Shown: positions 43,585 through 52,926, counted from the first letter of the stretch. The stretch is 64,000 bases of DNA from Kribbella kalugense (GCF_004365875.1 NZ_SODF01000002.1:2358971-2422970), one strand, 5' to 3'. Notes: a model not told the origin generated them from the letters alone. Made by a program: numbers and translations.

Positions 43585-43920
43585 ATGTTCGGCATCGGAC
43601 CACTCGAACTGGTCGTGATCGCGATCGTCGCCGTACTCGTCTTCGGACCGGACCGGCTGCCGGAATTCGCCCGTACGGCGGGACGCCTGTTGCGGCAGGT
43701 CCGCTCGATGGTCAACAACGCTCAGAACGACCTGCGCAACGAGCTCGGCCCGGAGTTCGCGGACCTCGAGCTCCAGGACCTGAACCCGAAGAACTTCGTC
43801 CGCAAGCACCTGCTCGACCCGATGGACGAAGACGAGAAGCCGGTCACCGAATTCACCGACTCCACCCCCCAACGCCTCCCGGCCGGCCAACGCCCCCCAT
43901 ACGACCCCGAATCCACCTGA
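43585..43920 (+). CDS. tatB: Sec-independent translocase protein TatB
   Basis: The 111-residue protein has the TatB/A hallmark: an N-terminal segment MFGIGPLELVVIAIVAVLVF, then GPDRLPEFARTAG amphipathic helix, and a charged tail. The Glu near residue 8 marks TatB rather than TatA. It recruits twin-arginine substrates to TatC. Follows htrA by 61 bases with a GTGAGGTGGGG site before ATG 43585. Confidence 0.92.
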   Translation: MFGIGPLELVVIAIVAVLVFGPDRLPEFARTAGRLLRQVRSMVNNAQNDLRNELGPEFADLELQDLNPKNFVRKHLLDPMDEDEKPVTEFTDSTPQRLPAGQRPPYDPEST

Positions 43921-43939
43921 CCCACTGCGCCCGGTCTGG

Positions 43940-45028
43940 TCAATCGGTGATGAGTAGGTCGTAGGTGACTTCGTCGTCTACGTGGGTGGAGATTTTGAAG
44001 GCGGCGCGTTCGGTGCCGACGTGGCGGAAGCCGGCTTTTTCGGCGGTACGGCGGGCTGGTGCGTTGGTGGACGCAGTACGGATGAAGAGGCGCCGTCCGC
44101 CGAATCCGCCGGCCGACTCGGGAGCGAAGTACCACTCGGCGACGCGCTTGATCGCCTCGCTCATCACTCCGCGGCCCTGCGCGTCGGGGTGCATCCAGTA
44201 GCCAATCTCGGCGTCGCGGACCTCGCCGCGGAAATGGATGCTGAACAGGGTGAGGTTGCCCAGCCCTTCGTCGGTCTCGGCGTCCGCCACGCACCAGTTG
44301 AATCGTCGGCCGGCGGCCGCCTGCTCGGCCATGTCCTTCAGCCAGAAGCGGGCGTCCTCCGCGGAGAACGGTTGCGGGATGAACGGCAGGAAGTGCGCGG
44401 TCGCCTGGTTGGTACGCGCGGTGGTGATCCGCGGGATCTCGTCCTCGCGCCAGGTCCGCAACCGCAGCCGTGACGTCTCGAGCACGGGGTGCTCGAACCA
44501 CGGCTGCCGCGGCTCGCGTGGATCGTCCGGCCGGATCCAACCGTTCCATGCGTCGACCCGTCGGCCGTTCTCCTCCGCCATGCGCGGGATCGTCTCACTA
44601 AAACGGAATCCGGTCGCCCACGCGACCCGGCGCGACGGCCAGTTGCCGACGCGCGCCCACCAGCGGATGACGTGGAAACCGCAGGTCGTGAAGCCGAACT
44701 CCAGGATCAACCGCACCGCTCGGCTCATCACTCCGGCGCCCCGGGCCCACGCCGACAGGCCGTAGTGCACGCGGGCGTTGCCGTCCACATCAGGCTCCAG
44801 GGCGACGCTTCCGGCGTACCGGCCTTGGTACTCGACCACGAACATCAGCCGCTCGCGTCGCTTCCACGCGTCGGTGATGCCGAAAGTCATCCACCGCCGG
44901 GCGTCCTCGTCGTTCCAACGGGAACCTTCGCGGTTGCGCTCGGCTTGGGCTTCGATGTCGTCGGGCCGGGGCGCGCGAAGCGTCACCACCCCGTCGGTCA
45001 GGACCGGATGCTCAGCAGGAATCGGCAC
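43940..45028 (-). CDS. tandem-domain GNAT acetyltransferase (RimJ-like)
   Basis: The 362-residue protein is two GNAT domains in one chain. The first (1-170) has LSAWARGAGVMSRAVRLILE as acetyl-CoA loop and the second (180-362) has IGYWMHPDAQGRGVMSEAIK. Each has its own N-terminal DDIEAQAERNREGS or EDEIPRITTARTN region. Duplication and fusion are likely. Acceptor unknown. It converges on tatB and lies 55 bp upstream of nothing related. Confidence 0.83.
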   Translation of the reverse strand: MPIPAEHPVLTDGVVTLRAPRPDDIEAQAERNREGSRWNDEDARRWMTFGITDAWKRRERLMFVVEYQGRYAGSVALEPDVDGNARVHYGLSAWARGAGVMSRAVRLILEFGFTTCGFHVIRWWARVGNWPSRRVAWATGFRFSETIPRMAEENGRRVDAWNGWIRPDDPREPRQPWFEHPVLETSRLRLRTWREDEIPRITTARTNQATAHFLPFIPQPFSAEDARFWLKDMAEQAAAGRRFNWCVADAETDEGLGNLTLFSIHFRGEVRDAEIGYWMHPDAQGRGVMSEAIKRVAEWYFAPESAGGFGGRRLFIRTASTNAPARRTAEKAGFRHVGTERAAFKISTHVDDEVTYDLLITD

Positions 45029-45082
45029 CCGGCCAAGTCAACACCAGTCCCCGGCCACCTTCGGCCGGATTTGCAGCTCGGG

Positions 45083-46228
45083 TTATCGCCCGGCGGGGGA
45101 GAGACCGAGCTGGCGTCCGAGCAGGCCGCGCGGCTTGCCGCCCAGCGTGGACGCGATCTTGTCGAGGACCTGTGCTGCCGGGGTCTCGGGGTCGGCAGCG
45201 ACGAGCGGCTGGCCGAGGTCGCCGCCGGAGCGGAGGCGCTCGTCCAGCGGGATCTCGCCGAGGAGCGGGATCGGGTAGCCCAGGCGGGCGGACAGGGTCT
45301 CGGCGACGCGAGTACCGCCGCCGGAGCCGAAGATCTCGATCCGGTGCTCGGGACCGCAGTGCGGGCAGGGCAGGAACGACATGTTCTCGACCACGCCGGC
45401 GACCCGCTGGTGCACCATCTGCGCCATCGTCCCGGCGCGCTCGGCGACCTCCGCGGCGGCTTCCTGCGGGGTCGTGACGACGATCACCTCGGCGCTGGTG
45501 AGCCGCTGGCCGACGGAGATCGCGATGTCGCCGGTGCCGGGCGGGAGGTCGAGGAGCAGTACGTCGAGGTCGCCCCAGTACACGTCCGCCAGCATCTGCA
45601 CGAGCGCCCGGTCCAGGATCGGACCGCGCCATGCGACCACCTGGTCGCGCTTCGGCTTCAGCATGCCGATCGAGATCACCTTCACGCCGTGTGCGGGCAC
45701 CGGCATGATCATGTCGTCCACGGCGGTCGGCCGCTCGTCCGCGACACCCATCATCGCCGGCACCGAGTGCCCGTAGATGTCCGCGTCCAGTACGCCGACC
45801 GACAGTCCCTGCTGGGCCATCGCGACCGCGAGATTCACCGTCACCGAGGACTTGCCCACGCCGCCCTTGCCGGACGCGATCGCGAACACCTTGGTCAGCG
45901 AGTCCGGCCGCGAGAACGGGATCTCCTTCTCGGCCACGCCCCCGCGCAACTGCGTCTGTAGCGCCGCTCGCTGCTCGGCCGACATCACACCGAGGTCGAT
46001 CTCGACCCCCGTGACACCGTCCAGCTTGGTCACCGCGGCGGTCACGTCGCGCCGCAGCGTGTCCTTCATCGGACAGCCGGCGACGGTCAGCAGCACCCGG
46101 ACGGCGACCACGCCGTCCTCACGGACGACGACGGACTCGACCATCCCCAGGTCGGTGATCGGCTTCTTGATCTCCGGATCCAGCACTCCGTCGAGCGCCG
46201 CGGTCACTTGATCAGCAGTAGGAGCCAT
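45083..46228 (-). CDS. mrp: Mrp/NBP35-family iron-sulfur carrier ATPase
   Basis: A 381-residue P-loop protein with N-terminal MIP18/DUF59 domain (1-95, DLGMVESVVVREDG) and C-terminal Mrp ATPase. The deviant Walker A ASGKGGVGKSSVTVNLA, DLLPPGTGD-type DLPPGTGDIAISVGQRL and CPHCG (Fe-S ligands) are visible. It assembles or transfers Fe-S clusters. Corresponds to Rv1229c. Confidence 0.92.
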   Translation of the reverse strand: MAPTADQVTAALDGVLDPEIKKPITDLGMVESVVVREDGVVAVRVLLTVAGCPMKDTLRRDVTAAVTKLDGVTGVEIDLGVMSAEQRAALQTQLRGGVAEKEIPFSRPDSLTKVFAIASGKGGVGKSSVTVNLAVAMAQQGLSVGVLDADIYGHSVPAMMGVADERPTAVDDMIMPVPAHGVKVISIGMLKPKRDQVVAWRGPILDRALVQMLADVYWGDLDVLLLDLPPGTGDIAISVGQRLTSAEVIVVTTPQEAAAEVAERAGTMAQMVHQRVAGVVENMSFLPCPHCGPEHRIEIFGSGGGTRVAETLSARLGYPIPLLGEIPLDERLRSGGDLGQPLVAADPETPAAQVLDKIASTLGGKPRGLLGRQLGLSPAGR

Positions 46229-46305
46229 GCCCCAAGGCTACGTGCTCCCCCGAACCCACCCGACCACCGTCCATGTGACCTACCTCCACCAAGGCAACCC
46301 TTACT

Positions 46306-46842
46306 TCACGCTGTGAGATGAACCAGCGCCACGTCCTTGCCGGCGTGGTGCGGCAGCGCCGGCATCCACTCGTTGTCCGGGGCCTTCCGGCTCAGTGCGC
46401 TCTGCACCTGCTGCTGCCCCTCGGAGTCGACGAGGAGCGCGTAGATCTTGTAGTCCTTGTTGATGTCACCGACGCGCGCCTTCGGATCCGCGGAACCGAA
46501 CGTGAGCTTTGTCAGACTCCACTGACCCTTGCCGTCGATGGAGACCGAGCCGGTGGTGGCGAAGTAGTACTTCAACTCATCCGGAGCCTGGATCAGCACG
46601 ACCAAGCTCCATTCGTCGTCGAGGTCGGCCTGGCCGCGAATATCCACTAACCGGCCAACGTTCGCATGCGGCCTGGGCGAGGTGATCTTCACTTTGTACC
46701 CGTGCGTGATCGACGTAGCCCAGTTCCGCATGTCCTGCGGTGTCGAGAACAGGTACGCCGAGATCGACACCACAGCCGCGATCATCGCCGCGATTGCCGT
46801 GAGCCAGCGCAGCCCACGACCACCCTCGCTTGGTTCTGACAT
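46306..46842 (-). CDS. single-pass membrane protein of unknown function
   Basis: 178 residues starting MSEPSEGGRGLRWLTAIAA. A membrane segment at about 12-32 is followed by an outer domain of beta character (YKVKITSPRPHANVGRLVDI, SLVVLIQAPDELKYYF). ATG 46842 is chosen because the next in-frame start upstream adds residues with no family look. I do not recognise a family; the outer part resembles an immunoglobulin-like or carbohydrate-binding sandwich only in pattern. Neighbours are Mrp and PspAB. Confidence 0.55.
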   Translation of the reverse strand: MSEPSEGGRGLRWLTAIAAMIAAVVSISAYLFSTPQDMRNWATSITHGYKVKITSPRPHANVGRLVDIRGQADLDDEWSLVVLIQAPDELKYYFATTGSVSIDGKGQWSLTKLTFGSADPKARVGDINKDYKIYALLVDSEGQQQVQSALSRKAPDNEWMPALPHHAGKDVALVHLTA

Positions 46843-46971
46843 CTGATTCCCCCACGCGAGATCCCCCCTCGCGGGCACCAGGCTGTCGATCGGCGGGGCC
46901 GTTCGTCAATGGCTTGGCGACAATCAGTTAGATAACCTCTCGTCGCTGTGACGAGGACATTCGTGAACCAG

Positions 46972-47535
46972 CTACAGGCCGGGGGCGCCGTAGATGGGGA
47001 ACCAGCGGGAGAGGTCTGGTTCGAAGTTTAGGTCTGTGCCGACGATGGACTTGATTTGCAGTTCGGTGGCGTTGTCGCGGCGGTCGGGGCCGGCGGGGAC
47101 GAAGGGGTACCAGGAGCCGCGTTTGTACAGGTACACCAGGCCCAGCGACCGCGCCCCGTTCGTGAAGGCGACCAGTGTGCACAGCAGGGCTGAGCCGAAG
47201 CCGGCGTCGACCAGGGAGCTGTTCACGCCGTGCAGGTCGGTGACCAGGCCCTCGACGTCGTCGGGTGTCGTCTCGCGGACCACCCAGGTGAAGCCGTAGG
47301 AGTCCGTCGTACTGGTGAACTTGCCGTTGTCGAGCGCGAGCAGCTTGTCGACCTCCTCACGGAGCGTCGAGAACCCACCGCCTTCGGCCGCCTTGAAGCA
47401 GACCGAGCCGCTGCCGGTCGGACGGTAGCCGGCCGCGGTCTCCAAGGTGATCGCGGCCGACGGAAGGGAGAACAGCTGATCGAGGTTCGGCGGGACGGCT
47501 TTGCTCCGGCCGAGGATGATGTCGAGAAGACCCAT
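46972..47535 (-). CDS. pspAB: PspA-associated protein PspAB
   Basis: A 187-residue protein with the PspAB pattern: MGLLDIILGRSKAVPPNLDQ at the start, YGFTWVVRETTPDDVEGLV and a terminal FEPDLSRWFPIYGAPGL. PspAB is a conserved actinobacterial partner of PspA and lies next to HtpX. It probably helps sense envelope damage. ATG 47535 lies four bases after the htpX stop. No PspA gene is in the window. Confidence 0.8.
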   Translation of the reverse strand: MGLLDIILGRSKAVPPNLDQLFSLPSAAITLETAAGYRPTGSGSVCFKAAEGGGFSTLREEVDKLLALDNGKFTSTTDSYGFTWVVRETTPDDVEGLVTDLHGVNSSLVDAGFGSALLCTLVAFTNGARSLGLVYLYKRGSWYPFVPAGPDRRDNATELQIKSIVGTDLNFEPDLSRWFPIYGAPGL

Positions 47536-47539
47536 AGCC

Positions 47540-48439
47540 CTAAGCTTGCTCGCCCAGCTCGCGGGAGAGCACACCGAGGCGGTCGAGTCGCTTCTCCAGC
47601 GACGGGTGGGTCGACAGCAGCGACGACAGGCTCTTGCCCTGGCCGGAGATCGCCGGCGCGAAGAAGAACGCGTTGAACGCCTCCGCCTGGCGCAGGTCGC
47701 GCGACGGTATCCGCGCTATGTCCCCGCTGATCTTGGTCAACGCGGACGCCAGTGCCGACGGTCTCCCGGTCAGCATCGCGCCGGCCCGGTCGGCCGCCAG
47801 CTCGCGGTACCGCGACAGCGCGCGGGTGAGCAGGAACGAGATCGCGTAGACGGCGATCGAGACCGCGATGATCGTGAGTACGACGATTGCCGTGTTCTGA
47901 TCGCGGTTGCGGCCGAGTCCGCCGTACAGGCCGAAGCGGGTGATCAGGCCCGCGAGCACGCCGAGGAACGACGCGATCGTCATTACGGCGACGTCGCGGT
48001 GGGCGACGTGCGAGAGCTCGTGCGACAGCACGCCCTCGAGCTCGTCCTGGTCCAGGCGGCGCATGATGCCGGTGGTCACGCAGACCACCGCGTTCTTCGG
48101 GTTGCGGCCGGTCGCGAACGCGTTCGGCAGGTCGACGTCGGCGATCGCGACGCGCGGCTTCGGCATGTCGGCCAGCGCACACAGCCGGTCGATCGTGCCG
48201 TGCAGCTCGGGAGCCTGCTCCGGCGTGACGATCTTCCCGTGCATCGCGTACAGCGCGATCCGGTCGGAGAACCAGTACTGCACGAACAGCGCACCGCCGG
48301 CGATCACGACCGCCAGCACGGCGCTCCTCGTCAGCGCGATCAGCAGCGCGACGAAACCGACGTACAGCAGACCGAGCAGGAAACTGGTGATCAGCATCCG
48401 GCTGGACAGCCCGCGGTCAGGCGCGAATCGAGTCTTCAT
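47540..48439 (-). CDS. htpX: zinc metalloprotease HtpX
   Basis: A 299-residue membrane M48 protease. HELSHVAHRD supplies the HExxH zinc ligands, with a downstream Glu (YRELAADRAGAML) as third ligand. Hydrophobic segments at about 12-60 and 140-190 anchor it. It cleaves misfolded membrane proteins under envelope stress. It is followed directly by pspAB. Confidence 0.93.
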   Translation of the reverse strand: MKTRFAPDRGLSSRMLITSFLLGLLYVGFVALLIALTRSAVLAVVIAGGALFVQYWFSDRIALYAMHGKIVTPEQAPELHGTIDRLCALADMPKPRVAIADVDLPNAFATGRNPKNAVVCVTTGIMRRLDQDELEGVLSHELSHVAHRDVAVMTIASFLGVLAGLITRFGLYGGLGRNRDQNTAIVVLTIIAVSIAVYAISFLLTRALSRYRELAADRAGAMLTGRPSALASALTKISGDIARIPSRDLRQAEAFNAFFFAPAISGQGKSLSSLLSTHPSLEKRLDRLGVLSRELGEQA

Positions 48440-48479
48440 CCCACGTCCTTCCTCACCTGATAGTGAGAGTAGCTCGGGG

Positions 48480-49019
48480 TCAAACCCGGCCGTCCTCGCG
48501 CCGGTTCGCGTCCAGATCGGCGAGCAGCGACCGCAGCTCGGAGCGCAGGTAGTCCCGGGTGGCGACCTCGCCGACCGCCATTCGCAGCGACGCCATCTCG
48601 CGGGCCAGGAACTCCATGTCCGCCCTGGTCCGGGCGTCGACGTCGCGATCGCGCTCGTACTGCACCCGGTCGCGGGCCTCCTGCCGGTTCTGGGCCAGCA
48701 GGATCAGCGGAGCGGCGTACGACGCCTGCAGGCTGAGCGCCAGCGTCAGGAAGATGAACGGGTACTGGTCGAACCGCACGCTCTCCGGCGCGAAGATGTT
48801 CCACGCGACCCAGAACAGGATGGTCGCGGTCATGTAGACCAGGAACTGCCCGGTGCCGAGGAAGCGCGCTATCCGCTCGGACAGCCGGCCGAACGCGTCG
48901 GCGTCGTACGTCGGCCGCGGTACGAAGGTTCGGCGCCAGTCACGCGGTACGTCGAGTCGCGTCGTCGCACCGCGGAACAGCCGGCGTTCGTCCGAGGACC
49001 GGCGGTCGTCACGAGGCAT
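48480..49019 (-). CDS. DUF1003-family membrane protein
   Basis: A 179-residue protein with DUF1003: RLSERIARFLGTGQFLVYM and ATILFWVAWNIFAPE as first segment, FIFLTLALSLQASYAAPLIL as the second, then a coiled-coil tail RDVDARTRADMEFLARE. Function unknown. It starts inside the end of the MgtE-N/CBS gene (11-bp overlap) with AGGAGGGAGG upstream. The pair is conserved in actinobacteria as Rv1231c-Rv1232c-like neighbours. Confidence 0.85.
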   Translation of the reverse strand: MPRDDRRSSDERRLFRGATTRLDVPRDWRRTFVPRPTYDADAFGRLSERIARFLGTGQFLVYMTATILFWVAWNIFAPESVRFDQYPFIFLTLALSLQASYAAPLILLAQNRQEARDRVQYERDRDVDARTRADMEFLAREMASLRMAVGEVATRDYLRSELRSLLADLDANRREDGRV

Positions 49020-50286
49020 CGTGACCTCCCTCCTGATCGATGTGCTCGGCATGGTCGTGTTCACGCCAGTCGTCCGGCAGCAAATGATCCAGTACGTCGT
49101 CGACGGTCACCGCGCCGAGCAAACGGCCCTCATCGTCGAGCACGGGCGCCGCGACCAGGTTGTACGTCGCCAGGTACTTGCTGACCGTCTGCAGGCTGTC
49201 GTCCGGCCGCAGCCCGTCCAGATCGGTGTCCAGTACTGCGGACACCAGCTCGGACGGTGGTTCGCGCAGCAGCCGCTGGATGTGGCCGATCCCGATGAAC
49301 CGTCCGGTCGGCGTCTCCAGGGGTGGCCTGCAGACGTAGATCATCGCGGCCAGGGCCGGACTGAGCTCAGCGTTGCGTACATGGGCGAGCGCGTCAGCCA
49401 CAGTGGCGTCCACCGGCAGGATGACCGGCTCTGACGTCATCAGACCGCCGGCAGTGTGCTCCTCGTAGGTCAGCAGCCGCCGTACGTCCTCAGCCTCTTC
49501 CGGCTCCATCAACGTCAGCAGGCGTTCAGCGGTCTCGGTCGGCAGCTCCGCGATCAGGTCGGCCGCGTCGTCCGGGGACATCTCCTCCAGTACGTCGGCG
49601 GCCCGCTCGGTGTCCAGACCGGCGAGGATCTCGACCTGGATATCCTCAGGCAGCTCCTCGAGCACATCCGCCAGCCGCTCGTCGTCCAGCGCGGCGGCGA
49701 TCTCGTTGCGCCGCTTGGCCGACAGGTCATGCAGTACGCCGGCCAGGTCCGCAGCACGCATCGACTCGAACGCGGCCAGGATGTGCGTCGCGCCCTGACC
49801 CTCCTCGACGTCGGTGAACCCACCTACGTCGGCCCAGTCGAGCACATGCGTCTGTCCGCGCCGCCGGAACCGCTTGGAGCCCTCCCGGACCGCCACCTTG
49901 GTCAGCAGCCAGTCCCGGGTCCGCCACTGCTCCATCGCCAGGTCGTACACCACTGCCGTCGTACCTGTATCCGCGATGGTGACGGTCCGGTCGAGCAGCT
50001 CACCCAGAACGAGTACTTCGGTCGTGCGCTGCTCGAAACGCCGCATGTTGAGCAGACCGGTCGTGATGATGTGGCCGACGTCCACAGAGGTGACACGGGT
50101 CATCGGCAGGAAGATGCGGCGCCGGGTGAACACCTCGACCACCAGCCCGAGCACGCGGGGCGGCTGGTCGCCCTGGCGCATCATGGCCACCAGGTCGCGG
50201 AGCTTGCCGACCTGGTCCCCGTTCGGGTCGTAGACCGGCAGCCCCGCCAACCGGGCGACGTACACGCGCGACGGTGATCCGGACAT
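49009..50286 (-). CDS. MgtE N-domain / CBS-pair protein without channel domain
   Basis: The 425-residue protein has a PRC-barrel-like N-terminus (1-95, VYVARLAGLPVYDPNGDQVG), a MgtE intracellular N domain of superhelical repeats at about 150-270 (LEELPEDIQVEILAGLDTER), and two CBS domains at about 285-400 (MTSEPVILPVDATVADAL, DSLQTVSKYLATYNLVAAP). The transmembrane magnesium channel of MgtE is absent, so it cannot transport alone. It may regulate a partner such as the DUF1003 protein or CorA. Resembles Rv1232c. Confidence 0.82.
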   Translation of the reverse strand: MSGSPSRVYVARLAGLPVYDPNGDQVGKLRDLVAMMRQGDQPPRVLGLVVEVFTRRRIFLPMTRVTSVDVGHIITTGLLNMRRFEQRTTEVLVLGELLDRTVTIADTGTTAVVYDLAMEQWRTRDWLLTKVAVREGSKRFRRRGQTHVLDWADVGGFTDVEEGQGATHILAAFESMRAADLAGVLHDLSAKRRNEIAAALDDERLADVLEELPEDIQVEILAGLDTERAADVLEEMSPDDAADLIAELPTETAERLLTLMEPEEAEDVRRLLTYEEHTAGGLMTSEPVILPVDATVADALAHVRNAELSPALAAMIYVCRPPLETPTGRFIGIGHIQRLLREPPSELVSAVLDTDLDGLRPDDSLQTVSKYLATYNLVAAPVLDDEGRLLGAVTVDDVLDHLLPDDWREHDHAEHIDQEGGHDAS

Positions 50287-50362
50287 GTCCGAAGGCTAAC
50301 CCGCCGAACCGGAGTCTCAGCTGAGGACGCTTCGTAGACTTCTTACCTCGGGTGCCGTCGAG

Positions 50363-51343
50363 GTGGGGATGAACATGCTGGGATCGACCGGGCTCGGAGC
50401 GGAGGACGAGGCGGCGTACCTGGACCTGATCCGGCGAGGCGCCGCGTCGCTGGGGGATCTGGCCCTGCGACTCGGCTGGCCGGTAGGGGAGGTCCAGCGG
50501 GCGGTCGACGTACTGCAGGGCGAGGGGTTCGTGCACCGTACGCCGCCACCCGCCGAGCTGATCGTCCCGGTGCCGCCGGAGCTCGCGGTCGAGCAGCTCG
50601 TCCAGCGGCAGGAGGAGGAGTTCGAGCGGATCCGCAAGGCGGCGTACCGGCTGGCTGCTGAGGCGACCAAGCAGGGTGGTGCGCGGCGGACCGAGGAGCT
50701 GCTGGAGATCGTCACTGGCGAGACTGCGGTCGGCCTGGCGTTTGACCGGGTGCAGCGGACGGCCCGTGCGGAGATGCGTGAACTGGTTGCGCCGCCGTAC
50801 GTCGCGTCCGCCGAGGTGAACAGCACGCAGCTGGCCAGGCAGGGCGCCGGTGTGGCGTACCGGGTGGTCTACGACAGCTCGGCGCTCAGTGACGAGGTTC
50901 TCGCGGCCAGCGCGGTCAGTCACGTCCGGGCGGGGGAGCAGGCCCGCATCGCGGACGTCCTGCCGACCAAACTCGCCGTAGCGGACCACGAGCTCGCGTT
51001 GCTCCCTTTGGATTGGGCAACACCGGCGCAGGACGCGGCACTGCTGGTCCATCCGTGCAGCCTGCTCGACGCACTGGTCGCACTGTTCGAAACCGTGTGG
51101 AATCGAGCCAGTCCGCTCTCCGTGACCGAATCAAACAGCCTCCAAGCAGAGGAGGCCATGTCCGCCGAGGACCGCCACCTGCTGTCACTACTAGTCGCCG
51201 GTCTGACCGACGACGCAGCCGGTGCGAGACTCGGGATCAGCAGGCGCACGGTGGCCCGCCGAGTGCAGCAATTGATGGAGCAGACCCACTCCCGCTCGCG
51301 GCTCCAGCTCGGCTGGCATGCCCGCGACCGTGGCTGGCTTTAA
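50363..51343 (+). CDS. transcriptional regulator with TrmB-like and LuxR-type HTH domains
   Basis: A 326-residue protein. The N-terminal EDEAAYLDLIRRGAASLGD has a TrmB-like winged helix, a middle domain of about 180 residues with DRVQRTARAEM of unknown role, and the C-terminal LLVAGLTDDAAGARLGISRR is a LuxR/GerE HTH. GTG 50363, or in-frame ATG 50369/50375, may be the real start. This combination is widespread in streptomycetes and relatives; targets unknown. Confidence 0.75.
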   Translation: MGMNMLGSTGLGAEDEAAYLDLIRRGAASLGDLALRLGWPVGEVQRAVDVLQGEGFVHRTPPPAELIVPVPPELAVEQLVQRQEEEFERIRKAAYRLAAEATKQGGARRTEELLEIVTGETAVGLAFDRVQRTARAEMRELVAPPYVASAEVNSTQLARQGAGVAYRVVYDSSALSDEVLAASAVSHVRAGEQARIADVLPTKLAVADHELALLPLDWATPAQDAALLVHPCSLLDALVALFETVWNRASPLSVTESNSLQAEEAMSAEDRHLLSLLVAGLTDDAAGARLGISRRTVARRVQQLMEQTHSRSRLQLGWHARDRGWL

Positions 51344-51867
51344 CTCAGCTTCGGGCGGCGCCGAATGCGGCGGTGCAGCGTGATGGGCGCTTTGCCTCGT
51401 GTGGTCGCGCTGGTCCCGACCGGTGTCTCAGCCCGCGGAGTGGCGTCGTAGCGTCCGACTGCCTCGGTGATCTCACCAGTCGGCTCCAGAACGAGGATGT
51501 CGGCCTCTGTCTTCCATCGCTCGAGCTGCGTGTCCAGTCCGGCCGCGTTGAGCCGGTCAGTCCGCAGTACTAGGGCTGCTGCCGTCCACTCGTCGGTCCC
51601 CGGCTCCAGCCGCCGTACCGTCGCAGTCCAGCTCGCCAGCCGGCTGGTCGCAGGCTTCGCAGGTACGACGACCTGCGCCGAGCCGGCCGTGGCTAGTCCG
51701 GGCAGCGGCTGCTCCGCACTGTCGGCCGCGTCCGCCAGTACGACGTACTGCCCGTCAACGTTCGCGAACCACGCAGGGGCCGGTCGCCCGCCACCCCACG
51801 CCAGCCAAACGAGCCCCGCCTTCTTCATCACTCCGGCGATCTCCGTCACAGCGCCATCCACGTCCAC
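51340..51867 (-). CDS. conserved hypothetical protein
   Basis: The 175-residue protein begins VDVDGAVTEIAGVMKKAGLV and has a beta-rich WFANVDGQYVVLADAADSAE and VVVPAKPATSRLASWTATVR, with a Lys/Arg-rich end. The GTG at 51867 is assumed; GTG 51861 is in frame. The pattern recalls pyridoxamine-oxidase-like split barrels but no cofactor motif is clear. It converges on the HTH gene with a 4-bp overlap. Confidence 0.55.
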   Translation of the reverse strand: MDVDGAVTEIAGVMKKAGLVWLAWGGGRPAPAWFANVDGQYVVLADAADSAEQPLPGLATAGSAQVVVPAKPATSRLASWTATVRRLEPGTDEWTAAALVLRTDRLNAAGLDTQLERWKTEADILVLEPTGEITEAVGRYDATPRAETPVGTSATTRGKAPITLHRRIRRRPKLS

Positions 51868-51963
51868 CGCCCAAGAGTGTCACAGTGAGCGATGTCACCG
51901 GGCAGGTCGCGTGCGTTTCGCCGTACGCTGCCGGTGACCGGTGGGTAACCGAGTGGAGGACCG

Positions 51964-52926
51964 ATGACGGAACAGGTTTTGCGCAGTCGGCGATCGTGTC
52001 TGGCCACCCCGGGGTCGAACCCGCGGTTCCTGGCCAAGGCGAAGGGGCTGGACGCGGACCAGGTGTTCCTGGACCTCGAGGACTCGGTCGCGCCGATCGC
52101 GAAGGCGGACGCCCGGAAGAACATCGTCGCCGCGCTGAACGAGGGCGGCTGGGGTACCAAGCTCCGCGTCGTCCGGGTGAACGACTGGACCACCGAGTGG
52201 ACCTACGCGGACGTGATCGAGGTTGTCGCCGGGGCCGGTGCGAACCTCGACTGCATCATGCTGCCGAAGGTGCAGACCGCCGAGCAGGTGGTCGCGCTTG
52301 ACCTGTTGCTGACCCAGCTGGAGAAGGTGCACGGGTACGAGCCGGGACGGATCGGGATCGAGGCGCAGATCGAGAACGCGCTCGGTCTGACCAACGTGAA
52401 CGCGATCGCGCAGGCCTCGCCGCGGGTGGAGACGATCATCTTCGGGCCGGCCGACTTCATGGCGTCGATCAACATGAAGTCGCTGGTGGTCGGCGAGCAG
52501 CCGCCCGGGTACGACGTCGGCGACGCGTACCACTACATCCTGATGCAGATCCTGATGGCGGCTCGCGCGCACGGGAAGCAGGCGATCGACGGTCCGTACC
52601 TGCAGATCAAGGACGTCGAGGGCTTCCGTCGTGTCGCGGGCCGCTCGGCCGCGTTGGGCTTCGACGGCAAGTGGGTCCTGCACCCCGACCAGATCGCCGC
52701 CGCGAACGAGGTCTACTCCCCACGCCAGGACGACTACGACCACGCCGAGAACATCCTCGACGCCTACGACCACTACACGTCGGCGGCAGGCGGCGCCCGC
52801 GGCGCAGTCATGCTCGGCGACGAAATGATCGACGAAGCCTCCCGCAAAATGGCCCTAGTCATCTCCGCCAAAGGCCGCGCCGCCGGCCTGACCCGCACGG
52901 ACATCTGGCAACCGCCCGCCGATTAA
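51964..52926 (+). CDS. HpcH/HpaI (CitE-like) CoA-ester lyase, probable beta-methylmalyl-CoA lyase
   Basis: A 320-residue TIM-barrel lyase. FLDLEDSVAPIAKADARKN carries the Asp/Glu metal site, CIMLPKVQTAEQV and IGIEAQIENALGL carry the Glu ligand, and FGPADFMASINMKS the substrate region. It likely cleaves (2R,3S)-beta-methylmalyl-CoA or malyl-CoA to glyoxylate and an acyl-CoA, as in the ethylmalonyl-CoA pathway, supported by the acyl-CoA dehydrogenase and MaoC genes nearby. It overlaps the convergent VOC fusion by four bases. Confidence 0.83.
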   Translation: MTEQVLRSRRSCLATPGSNPRFLAKAKGLDADQVFLDLEDSVAPIAKADARKNIVAALNEGGWGTKLRVVRVNDWTTEWTYADVIEVVAGAGANLDCIMLPKVQTAEQVVALDLLLTQLEKVHGYEPGRIGIEAQIENALGLTNVNAIAQASPRVETIIFGPADFMASINMKSLVVGEQPPGYDVGDAYHYILMQILMAARAHGKQAIDGPYLQIKDVEGFRRVAGRSAALGFDGKWVLHPDQIAAANEVYSPRQDDYDHAENILDAYDHYTSAAGGARGAVMLGDEMIDEASRKMALVISAKGRAAGLTRTDIWQPPAD

